This document shows positions 9,490 to 20,180 of a stretch of 64,000 bases of DNA, in pieces; the first letter of the stretch is position 1; every line of letters starts with the position of its first letter. The position numbers and the translations under genes are program-made. Location: contig JACCLO010000011.1 in NCBI GenBank assembly GCA_029448655.1, positions 2,170,001-2,234,000 of the forward strand. Direction: 5' to 3'. The notes beneath the pieces were generated by a model that did not search any database, was not told the DNA's origin, and saw only the letters and a list, made by a program, of their open reading frames with translations. The stretch is from Wolfiporia cocos. Lineage: Eukaryota; Basidiomycota; Agaricomycetes; Polyporales; Phaeolaceae.

Positions 9490-12400
9490 TCAGCCAGAGC
9501 ACATCAGGCACGCCTCCTTGTTCTCAAGCGAGCAAATGAGCTTAGCCTGCTCGAGCTCGCGCTCGCGCTGACGCTGGAGGGCAGCAGCGAACTCGGGGTT
9601 TTGCTGTGCAGCACGTTGAGTCTTCTCATCGAGTGAGAGAGATGCCAACGAGGAGGCGGCTTCGTCCGTGGAGGAAGTCGTCGTACTCGCCAGAGAGGGC
9701 GACGGTGGATCAAGATGGGTAGTTGCCAGGCTGCTCAAAGCCGGGGTAACCGGCTCCGTCTTTATGGGCGTCTGTGAAGCAGATTTAACGTCGTTAACGG
9801 ATGAGGTTGGCGCAGCTCTGGTCGGAGTGGAGGGGGCAGCAGGCGGCGCAAGTGGGGTGATTCCACTACTGGGAACACCCGCCTGCGCTTTCTGTGAGTC
9901 CTTCAGGTAGCTCTGATCCACGGTAAACTGGATAGCCTGTGCAGCCGGACGTGTGCGCAGATAGTACATTCCGGTTTTCAGACCCTTCTGCCATCCATAA
10001 AAGTGCATACTAGTCAGTTGCGCTGTCGTCGGTGATTGCAAATGAACGTTCAAGCTCTGACTCTGGCAAATGAACGCGCCGCGATCGGCAGCCATGTCGA
10101 GGACCTTCTTCTGGCTAATTTCCCAGACCGTCTTGTAGATGGCCTTGATGTCGTCCGGCATGCCAGGGATATTCTGCACAGAACCGTTGTTCGCAATAAT
10201 CATGTTCTTCATCTGGTCATTCCAGAGCTTGCGGTCCACGAGCTCACGCAGCAGCCACGGACAGACTACCTGGAACTCTCCAGCGAGGACACGGCGGGTG
10301 TAGATGTTGCTGAAGGTCGTGTCAGCATTAACAAAGGCACCACGAACAGATGTTACAACCTTGTGTACGGCTCAAAGCATTCGTTGAAACCTAGAATTTG
10401 ACTGGTTGAAGCAGTTGGCATGGGCGCGACCAAGAGCGAATTCCTCAGGCCAGTCTGGGCAATCTTCTCCTTCAAGCTCGTCCAGTCCCACAGGTCCGTC
10501 GGAGTGACGCCCCACAGGTCGTACTGGAGCTGTCCTTTGGATGCTGGGCTACCCTCGTAGGACTCGTAAGGACCTTCCGCGGCGGCAATTTCGCTGCTCG
10601 CCTCTAGCGCGGCATGGTAGATCGTCTCGAAGATCTGCTTGTTAAGCTCACGCGCTTCCGCCGAGTCGAACGGCATGCGCAGCGCCATGAATGCGTCCGC
10701 AAGACCCTGCACACCGATTCCAATTGGGCGATGGCGCATGTTCGAGCGGCGGGCTTCAGGAACAGGGTAGTAGTTCACGTCAATGATGCGATTAAGGTTC
10801 AATGCAACGACTTTCGTCACGTCATGCAGCCGCTGGAAGTTGTACTGTCCGTTCTCGACAAACGTCGGTAGAGCAATCGACGCTAGATTGCAGACGGCAG
10901 TTTCGTCGGGCGAAGAATACTCGACGATTTCCGTGCACAGGTTGGATGACTTGATAGTGCCTAGATTTTGTTGATTTGACTTGGCTACAATGCTTCTGTG
11001 AATCGTACGCCTTTTTGGAATAGGGGGTCCACTCACCGTTGCAAGCATCTTTGTACAGCATGAAGGGATTGCCAGTCTCAATCTGAGCCTCCATGATAGC
11101 ATACCAGAGCTTCTGAGCCTCGATGGTCCTCCTGGCACGGCCCTCGCGCTCATATTGTTCATAGAGGCTCTCGAATTTCTCTCCCCAAACCTCGTGTAAA
11201 CCCGGCGCTTCGTTCGGGCAGAACAGTGACCACTGCCCGCCGGCCTTGACACGCTTCATGCTATATCGCATCTTATGAAGTAGTGTGAGAGGCAGGAGAA
11301 ATCGAGGACATACAAGAGATCCGGAATCCACAACGCGTAAAATAAATCACGGGCACGGACCTCCTCTTTACCGTGATTCTTACGGAGGTCGAGGAACTCG
11401 AAGATGTCATCGTGCCAAGGTTCAAGATAGATAGCGAACGCTCCAGGTCGTTTGTTGCCACCTTGATCGACATAGCGTGCTGTGGCGTCGTATGCGCGGA
11501 GCATAGGTACAATACCGTTTGAGTACCCATTGGTGCCGGCGATGTACGATCTGTAGACCAACTGCGTTACGGCACTAGGGACAGATTATAAGCGTATTGG
11601 CGTACCCTGTGGCCCGGATATTATGGATGCTAAGACCAATACCTCCAGCGGTCTTACTGATCATAGCGCAATTCTTCAATGTGTCGTAAATGCCCTCAAT
11701 CGAGTCATCTTTCATGCAAACCAGGAAGCAAGAGCTAAGCTGTGCATGTGGGGTGCCGGCGTTGAAGAGCGTGGGCGAAGCATGCGTGAAGAATCGCTCA
11801 GACATGAGGTAGTACGTCTTCAGGGCGCGCTCAATATCAGCGCCGTGAATGCCAACAGCCACACGCATGAGCATGTGCTGTGGCCTTTCCGCCGTCCTTC
11901 CGTTCAGCCGCAAGAGATATGATCGCTCAAGCGTTTTGAAACCGAAGCTACCAGCCGTTGTTATCAGCATATGATATACAGAGATCACAGATAGATCATA
12001 CTAGTTGTAGTTGAAGTCACGATCGTAAATGATGGCAGAGTCGAGCTGCTCGGCGTTAGCCATGACAATCTCGTAGGTCTCCTTGGAGATCATGCCTGCC
12101 GGACGGCCATTCTTTGGGTTGACTAGAGTATCGTCAGTAATCATCAGGCGAACATTGTCATGACCACGTGCCATAGTGGTACAAGTCACTGATGACAGCA
12201 GAGAAGTTCTTCTTCGTTTCCTTGTGTAAGTTGGAGACGGCAATGCGCGCTGCAAGAATGGCATAATCAGGGTGTTTTGTTGTGAGGTATGCTGCCGTCT
12301 CAGCGGCCAAGTTCTGTGCAGTAGTAGGTGAGACGACATCATGTCGCGGAATATGTCACGTACGTCTAGCTCTACTGTCGTCACCCCTTGGTACACGCCT

Positions 12401-12765
12401 GCAATGACTTTCTGAGATATGCTTACTGTGGCCTCAGCCCTCGCGTTCAGTGGGAATGTACAGGACACTCACCTTATAGCGTCAACATGTTCCTGGTCGA
12501 GACCATAGCACAGTTTGCTGATCCTGGCGGTAATCTTTGTTTCCCAATGAGATGCGACTATACAGCAGCCCGACGACAGAGGCGTACCTTATCAAACTGA
12601 ACGCGTTCCTTGCGTCTGTCAGCATCCAAAAGTTAGATGTCACGTGTATCATAAAGTTTGACGCGTCGAGGGCATACGTACCCATCTGCAAAAGGGACGT
12701 GTCAGAGGCGGAAGCAGTCGCTGCGACGAGAAAAAACACGTACCTCTTTTCCATACGAAGGCCAT
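9490..12765 (-). CDS. RNR1: Ribonucleoside-diphosphate reductase large subunit (class Ia)
   Basis: Reduces ribonucleoside diphosphates to deoxy forms for DNA synthesis, with the small radical-generating subunit. In order: N-terminal ATP-cone region ([32 protein letters not shown]), [47 protein letters not shown] and [13 protein letters not shown] followed by SSCFL (redox Cys). Then come [39 protein letters not shown] (the N-x-C-x-E catalytic residues), [14 protein letters not shown] (second redox Cys) and [15 protein letters not shown]. The C-terminus CLMCSG carries the CxxC tail that re-reduces the active site. The N-terminus is assembled from exons 12765-12744, 12685-12682 (only ATGG), 12615-12588, 12534-12473 and one from 12421. 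This gives a start of [18 protein letters not shown]. Start and stop fit the family's length and ends. Confidence 0.96.
12682..12685 (-). other. RNR1: 4-nt microexon (ATGG) of RNR1
   Basis: Exon 1 (ATGGCCTTCGTATGGAAAAG then AG) ends with one base of a split codon before donor GTACGT at 12743. Exon 3 starts ACGCAAGGAACGC after CTGACAG. Joining them directly puts exon 3 in the wrong frame. The four bases at 12685-12682, flanked by TTTTGCAG and GTACGTATG, give G-AT and GG-A codons. They restore WKRDGRKERV, the conserved RNR1 N-terminal motif. The flanking introns are 58 and 66 bp, normal for this window. Confidence 0.88.
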
Positions 12766-13116
12766 GGGGAAACAACGAGCTGTGGTATAGTGCAGTAAGA
12801 GAGTAGATATGGGACCGAGGGTGTCTCGGCGGACAGAGAGGAGGGATGTGGTTGAGGACAAGATGGGAGGGATGCGACGCGACCTCTTAAATTGAACGCG
12901 GTAGGTGACTAAGCTTCCATTTCTGGATTCGTGGGAACGTTGTCATTAAACGCGTCGCGACGCGTCTGCTTGGCTCTGTTTACGCGCCTTGCCGAGCGTC
13001 TGTCCCCGTATTCACAGCTCTGCCGCAAGCCGTCACCGCAAGCCGTCATCTGGTAGTGCAAGTGCTCTCCCGTAGGGTGTCCTTCTCGCGACATCAACGA
13101 CACGTGAGGTACTGTT
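12766..13116. promoter_or_regulatory. Bidirectional promoter region RNR1 / unknown 222-aa gene
   Basis: 351 bp between two divergent start codons. Apart from the MCB palindrome it contains near-matches ACGCGG, ACGCGC and GACGCGAC. No clear TATA box was found for either gene. Confidence 0.6.
12950..12965. promoter_or_regulatory. Palindromic double MCB (MluI cell-cycle box)
   Basis: The 16-bp sequence ACGCGTCGCGACGCGT is a perfect inverted repeat holding two ACGCGT boxes. ACGCGT is the binding site of the MBF G1/S transcription factor in fungi, and RNR genes are classical MBF targets. It lies 185 bp upstream of the RNR1 ATG (minus) and 152 bp upstream of the ATG of the 222-aa gene (plus), so it can serve both. 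Binding is inferred. Confidence 0.7.
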
Positions 13117-13785
13117 ATGCCCCAAGTGCAGTACTTCATCCATGCCGGCGGCCCTCAATATGCACCCCCGCTTCTGCGGGCACCTTCTCCGGCGAGCTCA
13201 ATCGGGACCGAGTATGCCGAAGATCTCACAGATCTCGTTGACCGAGAGCTCAGTCAGGAGGAACTTCAGATGAAATGTGAGGAAAAGATAGGGCTGCATC
13301 AACCGCGTATGGACGAGATGGCTGCTGCCGGCGATATCCTGCTTCGACCGCGGCCGCGAAATACTGCAGCAGAAATTGGTGCGTCATTGAGCTATCAGGT
13401 CGGCCAATCAGCTCATGCTTTGTTTCTAGAGCTGCATAAAGATGTGATGCGTCACCTACGAGAGCGCGTCAAGCAACTGGAGGAAGACGAGCTGTTCGAA
13501 CAGACGATGCTCCGCGGCACCCAGATAGGGCAAGAGCAATTGCCTACGTCGGACGACGTGGATGTTATCATGAAGAGTTTGATGGAAATGGGGCCTTCTC
13601 TGTCGAAAACCACTGCTACGCAGATGCAGACGAGCACTGATCCGCAACCCGAGACCGCTGCCACACCATGGAATGCTCTGGCAATCCTCCCGAAGCCCTC
13701 GCAAGCAGGCAGTCCTGGTCCGAGCGCTACGCCGGTGCTCATAGGCAGGAGGCCGACCAGACTGAGGCCAAAGGAAAGGAGATAA
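13117..13785 (+). CDS. Hypothetical protein, 222 aa, divergent from RNR1
   Basis: A single-exon frame starting MPQVQYFIHAGGPQYAPP. I do not recognise a family. Residues about 1-35 are Pro/Ala-rich and 36-70 acidic and helical (EDLTDLVDRELSQEELQMKC). Residues about 95-135 form a charged amphipathic helix (HALFLELHKDVMRHLRERVK, then QLEEDELFEQ), probably a coiled coil. The C-terminus is low complexity and ends in a basic tail (RRPTRLRPKERR), possibly nuclear-localising. It shares the MCB-containing promoter with RNR1, so G1/S-linked expression and a DNA- or chromosome-related role are possible. That is inference only. Confidence 0.65.
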   Translation: MPQVQYFIHAGGPQYAPPLLRAPSPASSIGTEYAEDLTDLVDRELSQEELQMKCEEKIGLHQPRMDEMAAAGDILLRPRPRNTAAEIGASLSYQVGQSAHALFLELHKDVMRHLRERVKQLEEDELFEQTMLRGTQIGQEQLPTSDDVDVIMKSLMEMGPSLSKTTATQMQTSTDPQPETAATPWNALAILPKPSQAGSPGPSATPVLIGRRPTRLRPKERR

Positions 13786-14164
13786 TGACGATAACTTTGC
13801 GCTTAATTTGGCGGTCCCTTTAGCATCTTGTCTGTCCACACTTGGAAACGAGTATACCCTGGGACTCTGGGCGTTCAAACATATTTTTTGGGATAGCCCG
13901 AGCCGTAATAATGATTTCGGGGTCTCTGCACTTGACAGCATCCTCGTTCGTAAACCGCCGGTTGTCTCAATTGGTAGTCGCTAAAGTGCATGTTCTCGTT
14001 GACATTATGCGTAAAGTGACATTACAGTAACTACCATCTAGTAACCGTTGTACCGATGTCGAGGCTGATACGCGAATATTTCTGCCATGACTTACGTATG
14101 CTATCCGACTATAATTTATGCCGATCTCATGTTAACATTATCCCGTCCGTCTCCACTTGAAACC
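13786..14164. other. Intergenic, convergent 3' ends
   Basis: 379 bp between the stop codons of the 222-aa gene and the BTB gene. Nothing else was recognised. Confidence 0.5.
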
Positions 14165-15529
14165 TCACACCGCAAAATACTCGGGCAACTCATCTTCAAC
14201 TGCTTTTGCCCTCTCCACAATCTTTCGCTTTGCAGTTGCCCTACAGTCATGATGCATGTACACTGCCGTTCCCCACCGGTCAAACTCCTTCCCGATTGCG
14301 TGGAGGCGTCCCGGGACGTCCGGCAGTGCACACTGCAGTACGGCATCGCAACGCGTCTTCTCCTTCCAGAAGTCGATCCAGCTCTGTGTGCAACCGTGCT
14401 GGTGCCAAGTCGCGGCGCACGTCGCGGCGTGTTCGAATTGCAGCGGATGCTGCCGGAGGTCCTCCCACGCACGCGATAGACGGTAGAAGCCTGCGAGGAG
14501 CCGAAGTTGTTGTTGAAGGGAAATTAGCGGCCAATGGCCTTTGTTCGTGTCTCTGGCGACAGTGTTTATGCCCGCGTCTGCGTCATTGGGATCATCGATG
14601 TCGCCTGCTTCTTGAGCGGTGCCTTGATCGCCCATGATCTGTGGTGGAAATACTGCCTCTTTCTGCAAGATTTCCATGTAAGCCAAGCCTCGCAACCTCC
14701 TCAAGTCCAACTCGTCCGCCAAAGACATCGCGAGATATGCATACTGAATTGATGAGCGCATGCGCTTCTCCAAGATGTCAACAATGATGTCAAGCAATAG
14801 ACTATGATGACAAGTATACGCTAGCCGAGCGAGACGGATTATCTGGCGACCAGTCCGGGTAATGGAGGCGCCAGCAGAGGGAGAGGCAGATTCGTATGGG
14901 GGCGGGTCGAAGATAGGCGAATATCCACGGTTGACGTATTCGGCGATCGCATCTAGAGCCCAGGTTTCCAAAGAGCCAAACTGGAACTTGTTGGAAAGAA
15001 GCGCGATGTCTATGAGCCGCGTTACATCGGCTTTGTCGGAATGAACAACCATAAGCTCGTGGGGCCTGGTGAGCCGATACGTGCTTAATGAACGAATGAA
15101 GACACATGCTCATGGATGACTAACAAAGCATACAAGGCCCACAGGAGATTCTTGAATTCTGATGCACTGGTGTCTTGGATGACTATGGGACTGTCATCGG
15201 ACTTCCCTTCGACGCCTTCTGCACTAGACGTTGGGAGCGCAAACATTTCACTGAATATTGAAGAATCTCTGGACACTATCGTACGGTGGACCTAGGCATA
15301 TGAGGTCAGTCGCCCATGCTAGATATAACGTGTAACATACATTGAACAGCGTGTTCTCAACCCGAATAATACAGCTACCATCGGCGAAGTAGTATGCTTC
15401 ATCTCGCTCGGATTCAGCCTGGAGCTCCTTGAGCACCTGTGATTCGTCGACGTCGAGGTCCACTCGTGTACGCTTCCGCCTCGGGGAGATAGGGTCTGAG
15501 AGAGCGCTTGTACTGTCCGGTGTGGCCAT
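14165..15529 (-). CDS. BTB/POZ domain protein (copy 1)
   Basis: Exon 1 (from ATG 15529) encodes MATPDSTSALSDPISPRRKR, a basic NLS-like patch, then the start of the BTB fold (DEAYYFADGSCIIRVENTLF). After an intron follow SRDSSIFSEMFALP, PIVIQDTSASEFKNLLWALY and, in the last exon (to stop 14165), HELMVVHSDKADVTRLIDIA. Then comes a helical C-terminal part with KFQFGSLETWALDAIAEYVN. Known: BTB domains dimerise and often act as CUL3 adaptors; this family is expanded in Agaricomycetes with unknown targets. A paralogue with the same exon layout is at 20181-21962 on the opposite strand. Confidence 0.85.
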
Positions 15530-16776
15530 TGCAACTCAATATCGTGGATGTTGTTACTAGATACTCTGAAGAACAGTCTCTGTGCACAGAGTTTATTAAA
15601 GCTGAAGCTGAGGGATTCTCTATCGGAGTCTACAGGGCGTGAAGTGGCGTCTGAGTGCCAGAGAAACTTGAGAATAGCTAGTGTTTCTCAGTCAAGAGCA
15701 AGCAGACAAGTACAGACGGCCACAGAGTCTTTTAAGAAATTACTACCCAATGCTTGGGCGAGACAGATTGGGAGAACTGGGTGGAACAGCTCACAGGCTG
15801 TGCGTCGGTGCAATGTTGCTTGGCACTGGCAGAAGAGCAGATGCGGATTGGTTCGAACGTTGTGGCGCGTCACGTGGCTGACACAATCAATTATGCTACC
15901 CAAACACCACGACCAGTGAAACTCGAGCGGCGTATACGTATGTCTCCATTGTATTGCACTCCGGCACGGGCCGGATGACATAGGACTTGTTCACCTAGCA
16001 TCCCCGCCAATAAGCGCAACCTGACCGAGAACAAAGTAACAGTCAGGCCAACGCGTATCGCGTTTCGACACTTTACTTCATTACACTTGTTCGCAGCTTG
16101 CTCGGGCTGTAGACGCCCAGCGCCGCAGGTCGAATCAAGATTAGTCGTTCTGTCATTGAGAGACGCCAGGGACCTGGAAACTACATTTGTAGTGTGATCG
16201 CTTAGTACCCTTGGTCACCGGCCTTCTATAGAGGCTCGCCACTGCATTGCAGTGGCTGTACACCTTGCACACCGCGGAGGATTTTCGCGCTATGCACTCT
16301 CCAAAATTGTAAATCATCCGCTTATGATTTTCATTTGCATCGACATCGGCAACCATGAATATCTATGTATTGTGCGCTGGCGTCTTGACGTCGACATTTT
16401 AAAACTTGTTGGCAGTATTGAACGGAGGCATAGGAGCTGTGAAAACACACATTCGGACAATCATGGTGAAATATAGCGGCAGAAGCAAGCACAAAGGACC
16501 ACCTCACATCACCCGAGCGGTCTATTTTGACGCTGAATGGCCTCCCAGACGTCTAGTGGCTCGAGCAACCTGCGAACAAGCAAATGCAAAATGTCGGATT
16601 TCAGAGCGTTGATCTGGCACACTTCAAACCAGAAGCCGGTCGAAAGACCAGTATAATTTGTCTGCTTTAGTCGGCGGGAGCTGGGCTACCAAAGGGGCCC
16701 TGAGCTCTCGTGTACCGATTCAGTAAAAGTGCAGAGGCGCCGGAGATTCCAGCGACAAGGAGGTTACTTTTCTGGC
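15530..16776. other. Intergenic, no gene seen
   Basis: Promoter side of BTB copy 1 and sequence leading to the TCACTTG-rich field. Short frames only, with no recognisable family. Confidence 0.4.
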
Positions 16777-18173
16777 TCACTTGGATTCACTTTGTCCCGC
16801 CAAACCGCAGCGGGTGGCACCAGCGCTCACTTGCGACAATTTCACTTTCACTTGATCGGCGCTTATTTGCTCTCCACTCAAACGCTTCCCATTGTCCGAC
16901 GACGGTTTAGACGTCTATCCGCGGCGTTCGTGACTGGTGAACCGGTGACTGGTGGCACCTCTTCTATCCTTATCTTCGTGGTCATGGCTCAACGATAAAC
17001 ATGGTATGTACTATTGCTTGCCATTTCCGATGCTCCAGCCGAAGAAATGGTAGCCGATATATTGCGTGAGCAGAGCAACCATCTGTACCCTCAGTTATAT
17101 TAGGTGCGTAAGTGACACACATGCATAGAATGAAAAACATAATTTAAACAAGTGTGAATACCTCGATCCACCACACAGCCGTGTTATGTCGAGGTAATAA
17201 GGTCGCATTTGTGTAGTCGTAACGGTGCCGAGCTGTAATTTCGACATGGTGACGGCACGTATATGTACGTTTACCTTCATGTGATGTTCACTCACCTTGC
17301 TAATTACTGAACAGTCACTAGCCTCGCCTGTAGTTGGTGCATGTTGCTCACTTGCACTCACTTGTGCCTCACTTTCAGTCACTACGTATCGCACTAATTT
17401 TACTTGTTGTTCACTTGGCTTCACTTGTCACCTGCCAGATTCACTCCACGACCACTTGATCTCGTTTGGCTCTGGTCAGATCCACTTGTGGCTCACTTGA
17501 TTTCACTTGAATATCACCAATTCACTTGAGCTCACTTTCTTCGTCTTAGCATAATGTGGAACTTCCGTGGCCACAGGGCGAATCTCCGATATAGGACAGT
17601 CGGGAGTAAGTAGATTACAAACTGGCGATGAGCTGCTCTGCTCACGCCATGCTTATATACACTTTTGGCGAAACTAACTACTCGCTAGCATGCCTACTCG
17701 GGCCTCCGTGCAGCCGCTGCTTGCCATCGCAACGGCGGCAGACCCAAAATTTAACACATACAACGGGCCAGCGACGGTCAGCATGCAGTCACTCTTGTAT
17801 CAAGTTTGCAGGACTGTTGTTGCCATTGTGTAATTCCAGCCCCAAGCAGAGCGCTTGTGCAGATGTCGATGCTGTCTACTGCTGTAGCGAGTTCACTGAG
17901 GCCCAACGGAGTACAGCAGGACTATGGGAGCTGAGAGATAAGGTGTGGTCACAGGTTGAGAAAAACTTTAGAAACTACTTGTCCTTCTCGTTATGGCACC
18001 GATGTCGCCCTTGGACCTGGCGGTCTCACGGGAGTGATAAGGGTTCGAGGCCCGTAGTGCTCACTTGCTCCGCTCACTTGCTCCGCTCACTTGAGGAGAA
18101 AAAATTCACTTGCCGCGCTTGGGCCTCAGTGAGCCCAAGTGAAGCCCAAGTGATCGCAAGTGATCGCAAGTGA
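16777..18173. repeat. TCACTTG-rich repeat field
   Basis: The heptamer TCACTTG occurs about 14 times between 16777 and about 18115, in clusters near 16780-16860, 17350-17530 and 18060-18115. Four copies of its complement CAAGTGA follow at 18136, 18147, 18157 and 18167. One or none would be expected by chance in 1.4 kb. The 3' end can fold, since CTTGGGC and GCCCAAG flank an 8-nt loop near 18120-18140. Two segments recur elsewhere in the window. TTCACTTTGTCCCGCCAAACC (16787) resembles sequence near 28212, and ATGTCGCCCTTGGACCTGG (18001) resembles sequence near 29000. This suggests remnants of a dispersed element. No protein-coding content was recognised. Confidence 0.6.
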
Positions 18174-18380
18174 TCGCCAAGCGAATTTGTTGACCGTCAG
18201 CGACAAGTTTGACGATCGGGTATCGAGATCGCAAATCGCAAGGTACCCATCGGTCTGACAAACCACGATCAAACATGGGGCTTCCATCGCCACGGCACGC
18301 CGTGCGCACCGTACTCTTGCCGCGTTTCCACCATCTACTATCTCTACCATACACAGAGGCGATTGATCTTGTCGCTCATT

Positions 18381-19761
18381 ATGCCGTTCGGAACAGTGAC
18401 ACTAAACGATGGCAACGAAGTGCGTCCCATGTGGCTAGCGTCACTACTATTCGAGCGATATCAATCCAGTCCGATATATAGATGCCGACCATTGCGTTTG
18501 GGACAGGATCCAAATGGAAGGGCCAGGTAGGCAAATGACAAGACTACCGCTGAAACGGGCTATTTAATGTTTGCTACAGGATGTAACGGACTATGTATCG
18601 GAAGCCATAGAAGCGGGCTTCTCGCATATTGATACGGCGCAATGTGAGCTCATCTAATGATACCCTGCAGACCACGCTTCACACTCAGGATACGTAGTCT
18701 ATGCGAATGAGGATAGCGTTGGCACAGCCATCCGACAGAGCGGGTTGAACCGTTCAGACTTATTCATTACCACAAAATGGTCGGGACTGGCCAGCGTGCG
18801 TGAATCGATAGAAGCTAGCTTGTCTAAGGTGAACAGATCCTTCAGTAATATGCACAACGTCTCTTATCACACTTCTGTCTAGCTCAACCTGAAGCAAGTT
18901 GATTTATACCTCATCCACAACCCTGCGGTCGTGAAGGACCTAGAAGCAGATTGGCGGTCCTTTGAGATAGCCCAGGCAGACGGACTAGTCAAGTGCGACA
19001 TCATTGTGGTTTCGGTGTCTTCGGTGTGTTAATACCCCAACAGGAGCATTGGCGTTAGCAATTTCAGCGTAGAGCTCATGCAAAAGCTCGTCAAGATTGC
19101 GAAAGTGAAACCTACAGTGAACCAAGTTAGTTTTCATTGACAATATCGTAGGGGACTTATCTTACGTTCACGGTAGATCATGTTGCATCCGTACAACTAT
19201 GCTCAGAATAAAGAGCTGCTGGAGTACTGCGCCAAGCATAAAGTGATCGTCGAAGCATACAGTAGTCTCAGGTGTGTCCTCAATTATATACTCATCCAAG
19301 TCTTGTACTGAACATTCTGCGCAAGCCCCATAACCAGTCTTCCTGGTGGTCCTGTCGACAAGCCCGTGAATGCTGCGGCAAAGAGGCTGGGCGCAACTCC
19401 AGCGCAGGTTATACAAGCCTGGGTCAGAGCTAAAGACGTGGTGATTGTCACGTAAACTAGTTCTCATGCCTCACTGCGCACTCCTGAATTAGAGTCGTCT
19501 ATAGCACAAGTTCGAGCCAGGACCGCATGAAGGAGTATTTGGCCGTTGCTGATCTTCGTGAGTTCTCATCACGAATGTGGTGCATTGCCGTGGTGAATAA
19601 CAGAGGGTGCTTTAGCTTCCTTGACGGACGAGGAGATCGCCGCCATCGATGCGGCTGGCGCCCAGGGTCCACCATCGATGGTCCGCCGCGACGTGCGCCT
19701 GGCTGTGTTGTTCTGCTGGTCCTTGGTAATGCTATGGCAATTGGTCCATATGCTGCGATGA
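18381..19761 (+). CDS. Aldo-keto reductase with hydrophobic C-terminal tail
   Basis: NAD(P)H-dependent reductase of carbonyl compounds. Exon 1 (18381-18419) encodes [13 protein letters not shown], and the next exon opens at 18482 with [15 protein letters not shown]. Then come SHIDTAQ (catalytic Asp region), [52 protein letters not shown] (His of the catalytic tetrad), [49 protein letters not shown] and [20 protein letters not shown]. The catalytic Tyr (YANED) and His are present. The protein does not end after the usual AKR helix. It continues into [20 protein letters not shown], a likely single membrane anchor, and stops at 19759-19761. Substrate cannot be told from sequence. Confidence 0.88.
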
Positions 19762-20180
19762 CGGCGACGTTTCCTAGACACCTGGGATTCGGATGTGCGG
19801 TGCATGTTCGGAGCAACATGCAGGGATGGGTCTAAGGGCTGTAATGAGGAAGCATTAGAAATGTATGACAAATATATTGGTTCCACATGTTGCAAAGGCT
19901 ATGGCGCAGTAACTACGCGGACAAAGCAGCTCAAACACAGACATTGCGCATGCATCGGAGCCCGGTCAGCCTCGCAGGCCCCGCGAGCGTCTATCAGTCT
20001 CTCTCACATCGTTGTACCATGACACTATAACTGTATCCCCTCTCCGGCGAACTGCCTCGTCAGATTTCCGCGACCCTCGGTCCTTCAGGACATACTGGAC
20101 GCTTTTGCGCCCGCGCGCACCGGCTGATTGCACTGGAAGTTGGAACTATTGGCACCGGGCGACTATAAGCGCAACCACCC
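19762..20180. other. Intergenic, promoter side of BTB copy 2
   Basis: About 420 bp downstream of the reductase stop and upstream of the BTB start. Nothing specific was recognised. Confidence 0.4.

Noticed and set aside
18030..18060. tRNA-like T-arm (GGGTTCGAGGCCCG)
   Set aside because: No matching acceptor, D-arm or anticodon arm at the right distances; it lies inside the TCACTTG repeat field.
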